Assembly (NCBI GenBank): GCA_002342985.1
Contig: DDRC01000020.1
Location: 891-20,346, forward strand
Origin: Flavobacteriales bacterium UBA2426
Lineage (GTDB): Bacteria; Bacteroidota; Bacteroidia; Flavobacteriales_F; PHOS-HE28
Direction: 5' to 3'
DNA length: 19,456 nucleotides
Shown here one piece after another: positions 1-6,289 of this stretch. The notes below the pieces were generated by a model. It was not told where the DNA came from and did no database searches. It was given only the letters and a program-made list of their open reading frames with translations. Positions within the stretch are counted from its first letter, which is position 1. Each line of letters opens with the position of its first letter. The translations under genes were made by a program, and so were the position numbers.

Positions 1-136
1 CAAGTGCTATGGCGGCGACATCACCCGCAAGCGGAAGCTGCTGGAGAAACAGAAGGAAGGCAAGAAGCGGATGCGGCAGATCGGCACCGTGGAGGTGCCC
101 CAGCAAGCCTTCCTGGCCGTCCTCAAGCTGGATTGA
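1..136 (+). CDS. lepA: Elongation factor 4 (LepA), C-terminal end only
   Basis: Only the last 44 residues are present; the reading frame starts at base 2 and the gene enters from outside the window. The visible piece contains [20 protein letters not shown] followed by [12 protein letters not shown] and ends VLKLD. This is the highly conserved C-terminal domain of LepA/EF4, the ribosome-associated GTPase that helps back-translocate or remodel stalled ribosomes. The basic KRK/KKR clusters are the ribosome- and tRNA-contacting tail of the family. The GTPase domains lie upstream and cannot be assessed. Its stop codon lies inside the 3' end of the convergent acyltransferase gene, giving a 14-base antisense overlap, so no dedicated terminator separates the two. 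Confidence 0.96.
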   Translation, partial: KCYGGDITRKRKLLEKQKEGKKRMRQIGTVEVPQQAFLAVLKLD

Positions 137-647
137 TCGGTGCGCGTCGCGGCAGGATGCGTGCAGGGTTGCCCACCGCCACGCTGTTGGCCGGGACATC
201 CTTCACCACCACGGCGCCGGCGCCGATGGCCACGTCATCACCGATGGTGATGGGGCCGATGATCACCGCATTGGCACCGATGTCCACGCGGTCGCCGAAT
301 TGCGGCGCGCGGCTGTAGCGGCCGTCCGGCAACCGCTTGTTGCCGATGGTGGTGCTGTTGCGCACGGTGCAGCCGGCGCCGAACACGGTGCCGTCATTCA
401 CCACCAATGCCTGCCCGTGGTCGATGCGGAATCCTGCGCCGATCCGGGTCTTCCACGGCAGCTCGATGCACAGCAGCCATTCCACGCCCACGCGGTAGAG
501 GAGGAAGTACCAGAAGAAAAGGACCGCCACCGCCGGGTTCTGCCGCAGCAGGTGCGCCGTGCGGAAAAGGAGCATCACCACGCGGCCCTTGGGGTTGCCC
601 TTGTTCGCGGCCCAGTCCTGGAGGATGTTCCATTTGCCCATCATCAC
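123..647 (-). CDS. Serine-acetyltransferase-like hexapeptide acyltransferase (polysaccharide type)
   Basis: A 174-residue protein. The N-terminal ~65 residues are helical and hydrophobic ([19 protein letters not shown]). The second half is a left-handed beta-helix of hexapeptide repeats ([35 protein letters not shown]) ending in the usual VGNPARI motif. The HGQALVVND segment carries the catalytic-type histidine of the serine acetyltransferase family. Family members of this length next to a GT2 gene, such as WcaB in colanic acid clusters, are usually polysaccharide O-acetyltransferases rather than cysteine-pathway CysE; the true acceptor is unknown. The start is ambiguous: GTG at 647 gives a GTGA overlap with the upstream glycosyltransferase stop, while ATG at 644 gives a TGATG overlap. 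Either way the two genes should be translationally coupled. Confidence 0.88.
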   Translation of the reverse strand: MMMGKWNILQDWAANKGNPKGRVVMLLFRTAHLLRQNPAVAVLFFWYFLLYRVGVEWLLCIELPWKTRIGAGFRIDHGQALVVNDGTVFGAGCTVRNSTTIGNKRLPDGRYSRAPQFGDRVDIGANAVIIGPITIGDDVAIGAGAVVVKDVPANSVAVGNPARILPRRAPINPA

Positions 648-1543
648 ACGCGCTTCCCTGCCAAAGGTGAGATGTACTGGTTGAACAGGAGCTTGAGGTA
701 CTGCGGAACGTAGAGCGCCACGCGCACCAGCTGGCCCAGGAGCATGCCCCCGGGTCCCAGGCCGATGTCACGGCTCACGCGACGCCCCTCGGCCAGCACC
801 TTCTTCAGCGGTATCCGCATACTGGCCCCCCCCGCCGTGAAGTTGGCCAGCGGCTCCGGCAGGTAGAGGAACTGGCCGCTCGATTCCATCCAGGCCTGAA
901 CCGTCCACTTGTGGTCGCCGCTCACCCGCAGTGCAGCATCGAACGGGCGGCCCTTGTAGTAGCTGCGCCGCACGAAGAAGCTGGGATGGTTCAGCACCAT
1001 CTCCCAGTATTTCAGCAGGAAGCCGCTCTGCCGCGCGCGCTTCACCTTCCTGTGCCCGTTTGGATAGTGGATCCAGATGTCGCCGTGCACGATGTTGGTC
1101 GCCGGACGGTCCTTCGCGGCCTCCATCGCGCGCGCCACGGCCTCCGGCTCGTACCAGTCATCGGCGTTGATCAGCGCCACCCACTCGCCGGTGGCCAGCG
1201 CCACACCCTTGTTCATGGCATCGTAGATGCCCTTGTCGCGCTCGCTCACCCATAGGTCCACCCGGTCCTCGTAGCGGCGCAGCAGCTCGAGGGTGCCATC
1301 CGTGCTGCCGCCGTCCACCACGATGTACTCGATGAATGGGTAGGATTGGCCCAGCACGCTCTGGATGGTCCGCTCAAGGGTGAAGGCGCCATTGAATACC
1401 ACGGTCACGATGCTCACCACGGGCTTGCCGGCCTTGGCCGATGGATGGAGGCCCCGTTCCCGGCGGCCGCCGCGCAATGTGCTCATGGCCGGCAAAGCTG
1501 GGGGATCGCCACTGCCGCGCCGACGTGATGGCGCACTCGGCAT
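644..1543 (-). CDS. GT2-family glycosyltransferase
   Basis: 299 residues from ATG at 1543. It is a GT-A fold glycosyltransferase of family 2. VVSIVTVVFNG opens the nucleotide-binding domain at about residue 42, followed by VVDGGSTDGT at about 76, the DKGIYDAMNKG segment at 103-113, and NADDW at 126-130 as the metal-binding DXD-type motif. A downstream SGDHKW segment fits the WcaA/PglI-like subgroup. It probably adds one sugar to an exopolysaccharide or lipopolysaccharide unit that the overlapping acyltransferase then acylates; the sugar and acceptor cannot be predicted. The first ~40 residues are Arg/Pro-rich and atypical. An in-frame ATG at 1486 would remove 19 of them and is preceded by CAGCTTTG, close to the -7 consensus TAnnTTTG, so the true start may be there. 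A TTG at 1558 is less likely. Confidence 0.9.
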   Translation of the reverse strand: MPSAPSRRRGSGDPPALPAMSTLRGGRRERGLHPSAKAGKPVVSIVTVVFNGAFTLERTIQSVLGQSYPFIEYIVVDGGSTDGTLELLRRYEDRVDLWVSERDKGIYDAMNKGVALATGEWVALINADDWYEPEAVARAMEAAKDRPATNIVHGDIWIHYPNGHRKVKRARQSGFLLKYWEMVLNHPSFFVRRSYYKGRPFDAALRVSGDHKWTVQAWMESSGQFLYLPEPLANFTAGGASMRIPLKKVLAEGRRVSRDIGLGPGGMLLGQLVRVALYVPQYLKLLFNQYISPLAGKRV

Positions 1544-1568
1544 GAACGGATCTTTCAACAGGCGGGAC

Positions 1569-1598
1569 TGTAACTTTCCGTTCGCTGCGCCGTCGCAT
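1569..1598 (+). promoter_or_regulatory. Putative ECF promoter of the sigma factor gene
   Basis: TGTAAC at 1569-1574, a 16-base spacer, then CGTCGCAT at 1591-1598; the sigma gene ATG follows at 1622. The same bipartite motif precedes the genes at 3596 and 4086. A GTAAC-type -35 with a CGTC-type -10 at 16-17 bases is the classic shape of ECF sigma promoters. This copy would be autoregulatory. The pairing of motif and sigma factor is inferred from recurrence and location. Confidence 0.72.
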
Positions 1599-1621
1599 CA
1601 TCATCACCGGGTCCCTCGCCG

Positions 1622-2107
1622 ATGACCGTCGCCGAATACAACGCTGCCGTTGATGCCTATGCCGATGGGCTCTATCGCTTCGCGTTGAAGCACCTGCGCG
1701 ATGAGGATCTGGCCAAGGATGTGGTGCAGGAGAGCTTCACCCGGCTGTGGGCCAGGGTGGATCAGGTGGAAGGCGCCAAAGCGAAGAGCTACCTCTTCAC
1801 CACGGCGCACCATGTCATGGTGGACGAGGTGAGGAAAGGAAGCCGAACGAGGCCCATGGAAGCGCATCACGAGGCGATCCGGCACACCAGCCCATCGCAG
1901 CCGGACCTGAAGAGGGTCTTGGAGGAGGCCTTGGCCACGCTGCCCGCCATCCAGCGCAGCGTAGTGCTCCTCCGCGACCTGGAGGGCTACGCCTACGAGG
2001 AGATCGCGGAGCTGACCGGCCTGAACCTCTCACAGGTGAAGGTGTACATCTACCGCGGCCGCACGGCGCTCAAGGCCTACATCGGACAGCTCGACCTGGT
2101 GGTATGA
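1622..2107 (+). CDS. ECF-type RNA polymerase sigma factor (sigma-70 family)
   Basis: 161 residues, a normal size for an ECF sigma factor. Region 2 spans about residues 12-72 and includes DLAKDVVQESFTRLWARV (core binding) and AKSYLFTTAHHVMVDEVRK (-10 recognition helix area). A short linker follows, then region 4 at about 100-155, with LPAIQRSVVLLRDLEGYAYEEIAELTG and the helix-turn-helix LNLSQVKVYIYRGRTALK for -35 recognition. Regions 1 and 3 are absent, as expected for ECFs. The stop overlaps the start of the anti-sigma gene by ATGA at 2104-2107. The upstream TGTAAC-N16-CGTC element suggests it transcribes its own operon. No specific ECF subgroup can be assigned from the sequence alone. Confidence 0.95.
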   Translation: MTVAEYNAAVDAYADGLYRFALKHLRDEDLAKDVVQESFTRLWARVDQVEGAKAKSYLFTTAHHVMVDEVRKGSRTRPMEAHHEAIRHTSPSQPDLKRVLEEALATLPAIQRSVVLLRDLEGYAYEEIAELTGLNLSQVKVYIYRGRTALKAYIGQLDLVV

Positions 2108-3438
2108 AGCAGCGGATCGACCATACCAACTACGAGGCCTGGCTGCTCGACCGCCAGGAGGGACGGCTCACGCCAGCGCAGGAGCACGAACTGCTGGTGT
2201 TCTTATTGGCGCATCCGGAACTGGATCAGGGCTCCGAAGAGTGGCCCACGCTGGACGCTGCTGCGGACAGCCTGCACGGCGAGGAGAAAGAAGCCCTCAA
2301 GCGCACGCTGCCTCCCACGGGTGCGATTAGCCGCGCTACCCTCGAGGACTACCTTGTGGCACGGCTGGAAGGTGATCTCACCCCGGCTCAGGAAGAGGCA
2401 TTGGAGCAGCACCTGATGGCACACCCCGAGGACGCACGCCTGGCACGCCTCGTAGCGGCCACCAAGCTGGTGCCGGGCTATGAGGCATTTCCGGGGCGGG
2501 ATTCCCTGGTCCGCGAGCTTCCCCCCAAGGGAGCGGTCGGCCGCCACACGCTTGAGGACCATCTGGTAGCCCGCCTCGAAGGGGACCTGGACCCGGGCCA
2601 GGAGTCCGCGCTTTCCGCCTTCCTGGAGCAGGACGAGGATGCTGCCCGGGAATGGCTGCTGTTGCAGCGCACGCGCATCGCACCAGAGGCAATCGTCTAT
2701 CCGGACAAGTCCTCGCTGAAGCGCGAGGCCCGGGTGGTGAGCCTTTTCAGCGTACGACCCTTGGTCCGGTGGGCTGCAGCCGCTGCCGTGCTGGCCGCTA
2801 TGGTCACGGCCTGGTGGCAAGTGCAGGAGCCGAAGCAGAAGCTCGCAGCCGGACCATCGGTGAGTACATCGATACCACCAATTACCCCGCCCTCGGCTCG
2901 CCGGCAGCAGCGCTCGGCTCCCATCGCGGCTCAACCCAAGGCCGGGCAGGAGGACTCTCAGGCGTTGGGCACGGCGGCATCGCCCCATCCTGAGCCCGGT
3001 ACTGCGCCTGCCAGCAGGTCCGAGCGCCCCAAGGCCGTGCCGGAGCCCTCGCCGGAACCTGCGCCGATGATTGCCCAGGAAGAGCCTGCGCCGATAGGAC
3101 TTCGCGAAGAGACGCGGCCGATGGGTCAGGAAGCGCTGGCCCACGAGGGGCCCATTGCTGGACCCTCCCAGGCGATCCGCCTCCCCCGGCCCACACAGCC
3201 GGAGGCCCTTCCGCTAGGCCAGGCCTTGGCCGCTACGCTGCGGGAGCGTGTGCTGGAGCAGCCGAGCGAGGCCGGTCGCCCCCTTGATGCCGACGATGCC
3301 ATTGCTGCGGTGGACAAGGGTCTGCGCACGCTTGGCGGGGACCGCGCCGGCCTGCAGGTGGCACGCGATGCAGGTGGCCGCAGCCGCAGCTTCAACCTGC
3401 GCCTCGGCCGCAACCTGGCGATCAGCGCACGCCGCTGA
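2104..3438 (+). CDS. Membrane-anchored anti-sigma-like protein with three tandem repeats
   Basis: 444 residues, start fixed by the ATGA overlap with the sigma gene. The cytoplasmic half holds three copies of one module starting near residues 9, 79 and 149, so the period is exactly 70. Each has a (N/T)-(Y/L)-E-(A/D)-x-L-x-x-R-x-EG-x-L-x-P-x-Q core, then a hydrophobic helix and an acidic segment, and ends in a D-(K/S)-S-L-(K/V)-R-type motif in modules 2 and 3. Bacteroidota anti-sigma proteins carry this kind of module instead of the HxxxCxxC zinc anti-sigma domain; I see no cysteine in the protein. One membrane segment lies at about 222-237 (WAAAAAVLAAMVTAWW). It is followed by a ~170-residue Pro/Ala/Glu-rich, probably disordered periplasmic region and an Arg-rich C-terminus. 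Likely role: holds the ECF sigma factor at the inner membrane until an envelope signal releases it. Signal and release mechanism are unknown. Confidence 0.78.
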   Translation: MKQRIDHTNYEAWLLDRQEGRLTPAQEHELLVFLLAHPELDQGSEEWPTLDAAADSLHGEEKEALKRTLPPTGAISRATLEDYLVARLEGDLTPAQEEALEQHLMAHPEDARLARLVAATKLVPGYEAFPGRDSLVRELPPKGAVGRHTLEDHLVARLEGDLDPGQESALSAFLEQDEDAAREWLLLQRTRIAPEAIVYPDKSSLKREARVVSLFSVRPLVRWAAAAAVLAAMVTAWWQVQEPKQKLAAGPSVSTSIPPITPPSARRQQRSAPIAAQPKAGQEDSQALGTAASPHPEPGTAPASRSERPKAVPEPSPEPAPMIAQEEPAPIGLREETRPMGQEALAHEGPIAGPSQAIRLPRPTQPEALPLGQALAATLRERVLEQPSEAGRPLDADDAIAAVDKGLRTLGGDRAGLQVARDAGGRSRSFNLRLGRNLAISARR

Positions 3439-3460
3439 GATCGGACTTATCCCTTCCATG

Positions 3461-3480
3461 CCGGAGCCCGTTCGGGCCGG
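3461..3480 (+). terminator. Weak hairpin after the sigma/anti-sigma operon
   Basis: Inverted repeat CCG/GCCC-gttc-GGGC/CGG with a two-base bulge, 23 bases after the anti-sigma stop. There is no T-tract, so it may only be an attenuating or 3'-protecting hairpin rather than an intrinsic terminator. Confidence 0.25.
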
Positions 3481-3540
3481 TCACTCGCTCAACCGCTCAT
3501 CATGGGCTGCGTACCGCTCATCACGCAGCGGGCGTAAATC

Positions 3541-3571
3541 TGTAACGATGGCTGCTCCGGCCACGTCCCAT
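3541..3571 (+). promoter_or_regulatory. Putative ECF promoter of the TonB-C-like gene
   Basis: TGTAAC at 3541-3546, a 17-base spacer, and CGTCCCAT at 3564-3571; the ATG is at 3596. It is the second of three copies of the motif in the region and supports separate transcription of this gene by the neighbouring sigma factor. Confidence 0.7.
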
Positions 3572-3595
3572 GCACAACGAACAACCACCACCGCC

Positions 3596-3973
3596 ATGAA
3601 AACGCCGATCACCCGCTACCTGCTCGTTCTGGCCTCCGTGCTCACCATGGGCTATGCGCGTGCCGCCGAGCCCGTCGTCCGCCCTGTCGCCCGCACCGAG
3701 GCATCCGCTCTCGACCGCTCGCTGGAGCGCGCCCTGAGCCGCCACATGACCTTCCCCTGGCTCGCGCAGGGGGATATGACCGGGAAGGTCTACGTGAGCT
3801 TCAACATCGATACCGAGGGCAAGGTGCAGGTGCTCAGCTGCTCCAGCGCCAACGAGCGCCTCAAGGACTATGTGCTGCGCAAGCTGGCCCGCGTGGATAT
3901 CGGAGACAACCCCGATGGCATCTGGCGGACCACGCACCTGGTGATCGATTTCCATCCGGAAGCCAAGGGCTGA
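3596..3973 (+). CDS. Secreted TonB C-terminal-domain-like small protein
   Basis: 125 residues from ATG at 3596, chosen because it opens a clear signal peptide (TRYLLVLASVLTMGYARA, cleavage probably after ARA at about residue 23). The mature part contains GDMTGKVYVSFNIDTEGKVQ and then LKDYVLRKLARVDI at about 59-102. This matches the G-x-V-x-V-x-F-x-I-x-x-x-G-x-V pattern of the TonB/TolA C-terminal fold. A real TonB would have an uncleaved N-terminal anchor, a proline-rich spacer and ~200 or more residues; none of these is present, so this is a free periplasmic domain rather than an energy transducer coupled to ExbBD. Its own TGTAAC/CGTCCCAT promoter and the strong terminator at 3993 make it a single-gene unit. 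It may bind TonB-box or envelope proteins. Function unproven. Confidence 0.75.
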   Translation: MKTPITRYLLVLASVLTMGYARAAEPVVRPVARTEASALDRSLERALSRHMTFPWLAQGDMTGKVYVSFNIDTEGKVQVLSCSSANERLKDYVLRKLARVDIGDNPDGIWRTTHLVIDFHPEAKG

Positions 3974-3992
3974 GCGATCGCCTGCCGGTGAG

Positions 3993-4025
3993 GAGGCCCC
4001 CGCGGGAGCGGGGGCCTCGCTTTTT
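3993..4025 (+). terminator. Rho-independent terminator after the TonB-C-like gene
   Basis: Perfect 11-bp stem GAGGCCCCCGC (3993-4003) / GCGGGGGCCTC (4008-4018) with a GGGA loop, followed by GC and TTTTT at 4021-4025. It lies 20 bases after the stop codon at 3973 and just before the third ECF-type promoter, so it insulates the two transcription units. Confidence 0.93.
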
Positions 4026-4036
4026 CACCGGATGGC

Positions 4037-4066
4037 TGTAACAAGCAACCCCGGGCGCCGTCCCAT
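4037..4066 (+). promoter_or_regulatory. Putative ECF promoter of the outer-membrane barrel gene
   Basis: TGTAAC at 4037-4042, a 16-base spacer, and CGTCCCAT at 4059-4066; the ATG is at 4086. It sits immediately after the terminator at 3993-4025, so the gene needs a promoter here. Its -10 half is identical over eight bases to the copy at 3564. Confidence 0.72.
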
Positions 4067-4085
4067 GGGAACAGAGACAATCGCC

Positions 4086-5090
4086 ATGAAAGCCATCATC
4101 AGTGCCGCCGCTGCCCTCCTCCTGGGCAGCGCCCCGGTCATCGCCCAGGCAGACACCACCCGCGCGTCCGGCCAGCAGGAGTCGGCCGTACGCATCGAGT
4201 ACAACAGCAAGGAAGGGATCGGGGTGCAGGTGGAGTCCGGCGATACCACCCGGAAGGACGGCGGATTCACCATCGAGACCAAGAACAAGATCATCACCAT
4301 CACCAGCACGCCCAGGCCCTGGGCTTCCGAGAGCGACAGCATCGCTGAATTGCTAAGGGACAAGCGCCGTCAGCGCCGCCGTGACTTCACCTACTGGACC
4401 GGGCTCGACATCGGAGCCAACTTCCTGGTGGGCCCGGATGGGGACGCCGATCTGGATGCGACAGCGGACTTCATGCAGCTCGATCACGGCCGCTCCCGGT
4501 TCTTCGCCATGAACCTGCTCGAGCGCAAGGTGGAGTTCGGGAGCCATCACGCCGGGCTCTACACCGGGCTTGGGTGGGAGTTCGTCAACTACCGGCTGAA
4601 GAGCAATGCGATCCTGGCCTATGAGGGCGACTCGGTGTTCGGTGTGCCGTTGGAGCAGCCCCGGTTGGACAAGAACAAGCTCCGCCAGATGGGCATTCGC
4701 GTGCCGTTGATGCTGGAATTCAACACCCGCCGGGCGCCCCTGCCAACGGCCGATGACGTGCGGGCCATGCGGTCCGATACCACGGGCACTGTGCGCAAGC
4801 GATTCTCCTACGACCGGTCGCGCAATGTGCACCTGGCCTTCGGCGTGGTGGGCAGCTGGTACTTCGATACGATGTACAAGCAGCGGTACGAGGTGGATGG
4901 CGACATGGTGCAGGACAGGGACAAGGGCGACTACAACCTGCTGCCCTACCGGCTGGCCGCCGCTTTGCGATTGGGCTACGGAGCGCTCAACCTCTTCGCC
5001 GAGTACTCGCTGACGCCGCTCTTCCGTGAAGGGCAGGGCCCGGATCTCACGCCGGTCACCGTGGGAATCACGCTCGTGGGGTTCAACTAG
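4086..5090 (+). CDS. Outer-membrane beta-barrel protein, unknown family
   Basis: 334 residues from ATG at 4086, which opens a signal peptide (IISAAAALLLGSAPVIAQ, cleavage near residue 21). Residues ~25-85 are a polar beta-rich segment (AVRIEYNSKEGIGVQVESGD; KNKIITITSTPRP). A short Arg-rich stretch follows (DKRRQRRRDF), and from about residue 100 onwards the chain alternates polar and aromatic/hydrophobic residues typical of barrel strands (HAGLYTGLGWEFVNYRL, HLAFGVVGSWYFDT, LRLGYGALNLFAEYSLTPLF), ending VTVGITLVGFN. This resembles the PorT/outer-membrane beta-barrel group widespread in Bacteroidota, but I cannot name a characterised homologue. It has its own ECF-type promoter, which suggests it is an envelope-stress or adaptation target of the sigma factor upstream. 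Confidence 0.82.
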   Translation: MKAIISAAAALLLGSAPVIAQADTTRASGQQESAVRIEYNSKEGIGVQVESGDTTRKDGGFTIETKNKIITITSTPRPWASESDSIAELLRDKRRQRRRDFTYWTGLDIGANFLVGPDGDADLDATADFMQLDHGRSRFFAMNLLERKVEFGSHHAGLYTGLGWEFVNYRLKSNAILAYEGDSVFGVPLEQPRLDKNKLRQMGIRVPLMLEFNTRRAPLPTADDVRAMRSDTTGTVRKRFSYDRSRNVHLAFGVVGSWYFDTMYKQRYEVDGDMVQDRDKGDYNLLPYRLAAALRLGYGALNLFAEYSLTPLFREGQGPDLTPVTVGITLVGFN

Positions 5091-5098
5091 CCATGCAC

Positions 5099-5117
5099 GG
5101 CGGGCCTCAGGGCCGCC
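5099..5117 (+). terminator. Weak GC hairpin downstream of the barrel gene
   Basis: GGCGG-g-CC-tca-GG-g-CCGCC, a 7-bp stem with one G-G mismatch, 9 bases past the stop codon at 5090. No T-tract follows, so termination here is uncertain. Confidence 0.3.
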
Positions 5118-5207
5118 CAGCAGCGCTACGAGGGGTTGGACCCCGGCCGCGGGGGCGGGCTTCAAGCGATGCCTGCCTGCCGCGGCCGCGGCGTGGAGCC
5201 GGTCGGC

Positions 5208-5215
5208 TACATTTG
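5208..5215 (+). promoter_or_regulatory. Bacteroidota-type -7 box of yebC
   Basis: TACATTTG matches the Bacteroidota consensus TAnnTTTG exactly and lies 26 bases before the yebC ATG. No clear TTTG -33 element is visible upstream in this GC-rich sequence. Confidence 0.6.
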
Positions 5216-5241
5216 CGGGCCTTCCCAAACGCACGCACCGC

Positions 5242-5994
5242 ATGGGCCGCATCTTCGAGAAACGAAAGCACAAGATCTTCGCGCGCAACGCGAAGCTGAG
5301 CAAGCTCTTCACGCGCATCGGCAAGGAGATCGCCATGGCCGTGAAGGCAGGTGGCCCGAATCCGGAGGCGAATTCGCGGCTGAAGGTGGCCATCCAGAAC
5401 GCACGGGGCATGAACATGCCCAAGGACAACATCGACCGGGCCATCAAACGGGCCCAAGGGGGCGAGGAGGCCGATTACCAGGAGAGCACATACGAGGGCT
5501 ATGCGCCGGGCGGTGTGGCGGTCTTCGTGGATGCCGCGACGAACAACGTCAACCGCACCGTCGGCAATGTGCGCAGCTATTTCAGCAAGTGCGGCGCCAA
5601 CCTGGGCACCAGCGGGTCGCTCTCCCACATCTTCGAGCGCAAGGCCGAGTTCGTGATCGATGCGGCCGCGCTCAAGGGGCGCGATGCCGATGAGTTCGAG
5701 ATGGAGGTGATCGACGCCGGCGCCGATGATGTGCTCCGTGATGAGGAGGGCTTCACCATCTACGCGCCGTTCCAATCCTTCGGCGCCATGCAGCAGAAGC
5801 TGGAGCAGTTGGGCGTGGAGGCCAAGAGCGCCGAGCTCAAGCGCTTCCCCTTGGTCACCGCTCCGGCCGACATCGTCACGGCCCGTGCCGTGCTCAAGCT
5901 CGTCGATATGCTCAATGAGGATGACGACGTGAATGCCGTGTACCACAACATGGACCTCACCGAGGAGGTGGAGGCGGAGCTGGAGAAGGAGTGA
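5242..5994 (+). CDS. yebC: YebC/PmpR family protein (TACO1-like)
   Basis: 250 residues, the usual family length. The N-terminal domain is diagnostic: GRIFEKRKHKIFARNAKLSK, then IGKEIAMAVKAGGPNPEANS and NMPKDNIDRAIKRAQGG. It is followed by YEGYAPGGVAVFVDAATNN and TVGNVRSYFSKCGANLGTSG in the middle domain and an acidic C-terminus (LTEEVEAELEKE). The family was first annotated as transcriptional regulators; members of the YebC/TACO1 group have more recently been linked to ribosomes and relief of stalling at proline runs. The ATG at 5242 starts exactly at the conserved MGR. The gene has its own TACATTTG box and stands alone between an outer-membrane gene and a convergent kinase gene, so it is probably monocistronic. 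Confidence 0.95.
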   Translation: MGRIFEKRKHKIFARNAKLSKLFTRIGKEIAMAVKAGGPNPEANSRLKVAIQNARGMNMPKDNIDRAIKRAQGGEEADYQESTYEGYAPGGVAVFVDAATNNVNRTVGNVRSYFSKCGANLGTSGSLSHIFERKAEFVIDAAALKGRDADEFEMEVIDAGADDVLRDEEGFTIYAPFQSFGAMQQKLEQLGVEAKSAELKRFPLVTAPADIVTARAVLKLVDMLNEDDDVNAVYHNMDLTEEVEAELEKE

Positions 5995-6016
5995 CCTGGT
6001 CGCGAGCCGGAGCTGA

Positions 6017-6032
6017 CCGGCGCAAAGGCCGG
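6017..6032 (+). terminator. Small hairpin downstream of yebC
   Basis: CCGGC-gcaaag-GCCGG, a 5-bp stem 22 bases after the yebC stop, followed by AATGCTTTG. It is short and lacks a proper T-tract, so it is only a candidate terminator. Confidence 0.3.
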
Positions 6033-6157
6033 AATGCTTTGCCGGCGCTGGTCCCCGTTAGCGCGCGATCCCTGGCCCCGAAAGGGCCCTGCCTCCTTTG
6101 CGCAGGGCAGGCGGCTCATGCATGAGCCCAAGAGCGGCCGAACGCCGCGAGCTCGGA

Positions 6158-6289
6158 TTAACAGCACTTCACGGCGATGGCTCCGACCGGATGGACCGGA
6201 TCGGCGCGGGAGGGGGATGCATCGCCAGGGCTCATCTCGGCGAACGGGTCGCCCGTTCCGAACGACTGGAGTGCAACGAGTTGCTTCAT
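6158..6289 (-). CDS. Possible 43-residue peptide ending in Cys-Cys
   Basis: An ATG at 6289 opens a 43-codon frame: MKQLVALQSFGTGDPFAEMS, then a Pro/Asp/Ser-rich stretch, then HPVGAIAVKCC and TAA. The composition looks like a short leader helix plus a Cys-terminated tail. The frame stays open further upstream in the gap (EEDFRTLLG precedes the Met) but without a start codon. A 10-codon frame begins at the ATG at 6322 behind GGGAGAG, and its TGA overlaps this ATG as ATGA, which would allow translational coupling. It would be co-directional with and downstream of the kinase gene. I recognise no homologue and see no modification enzyme nearby, so chance openness in a GC-rich gap is a real alternative. 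Confidence 0.22.
   Translation of the reverse strand: MKQLVALQSFGTGDPFAEMSPGDASPSRADPVHPVGAIAVKCC

Noticed and set aside
1593..1607. CATCATCATCACC run as a repeat element or regulatory tract
   Set aside because: Too short and imperfect; it is simply the leader of the sigma gene between the -10-like box and the ATG.
4353..5447. A 364-codon minus-strand frame spanning the barrel gene and yebC
   Set aside because: It crosses two well-supported plus-strand genes and the gap between them; no recognisable domain.
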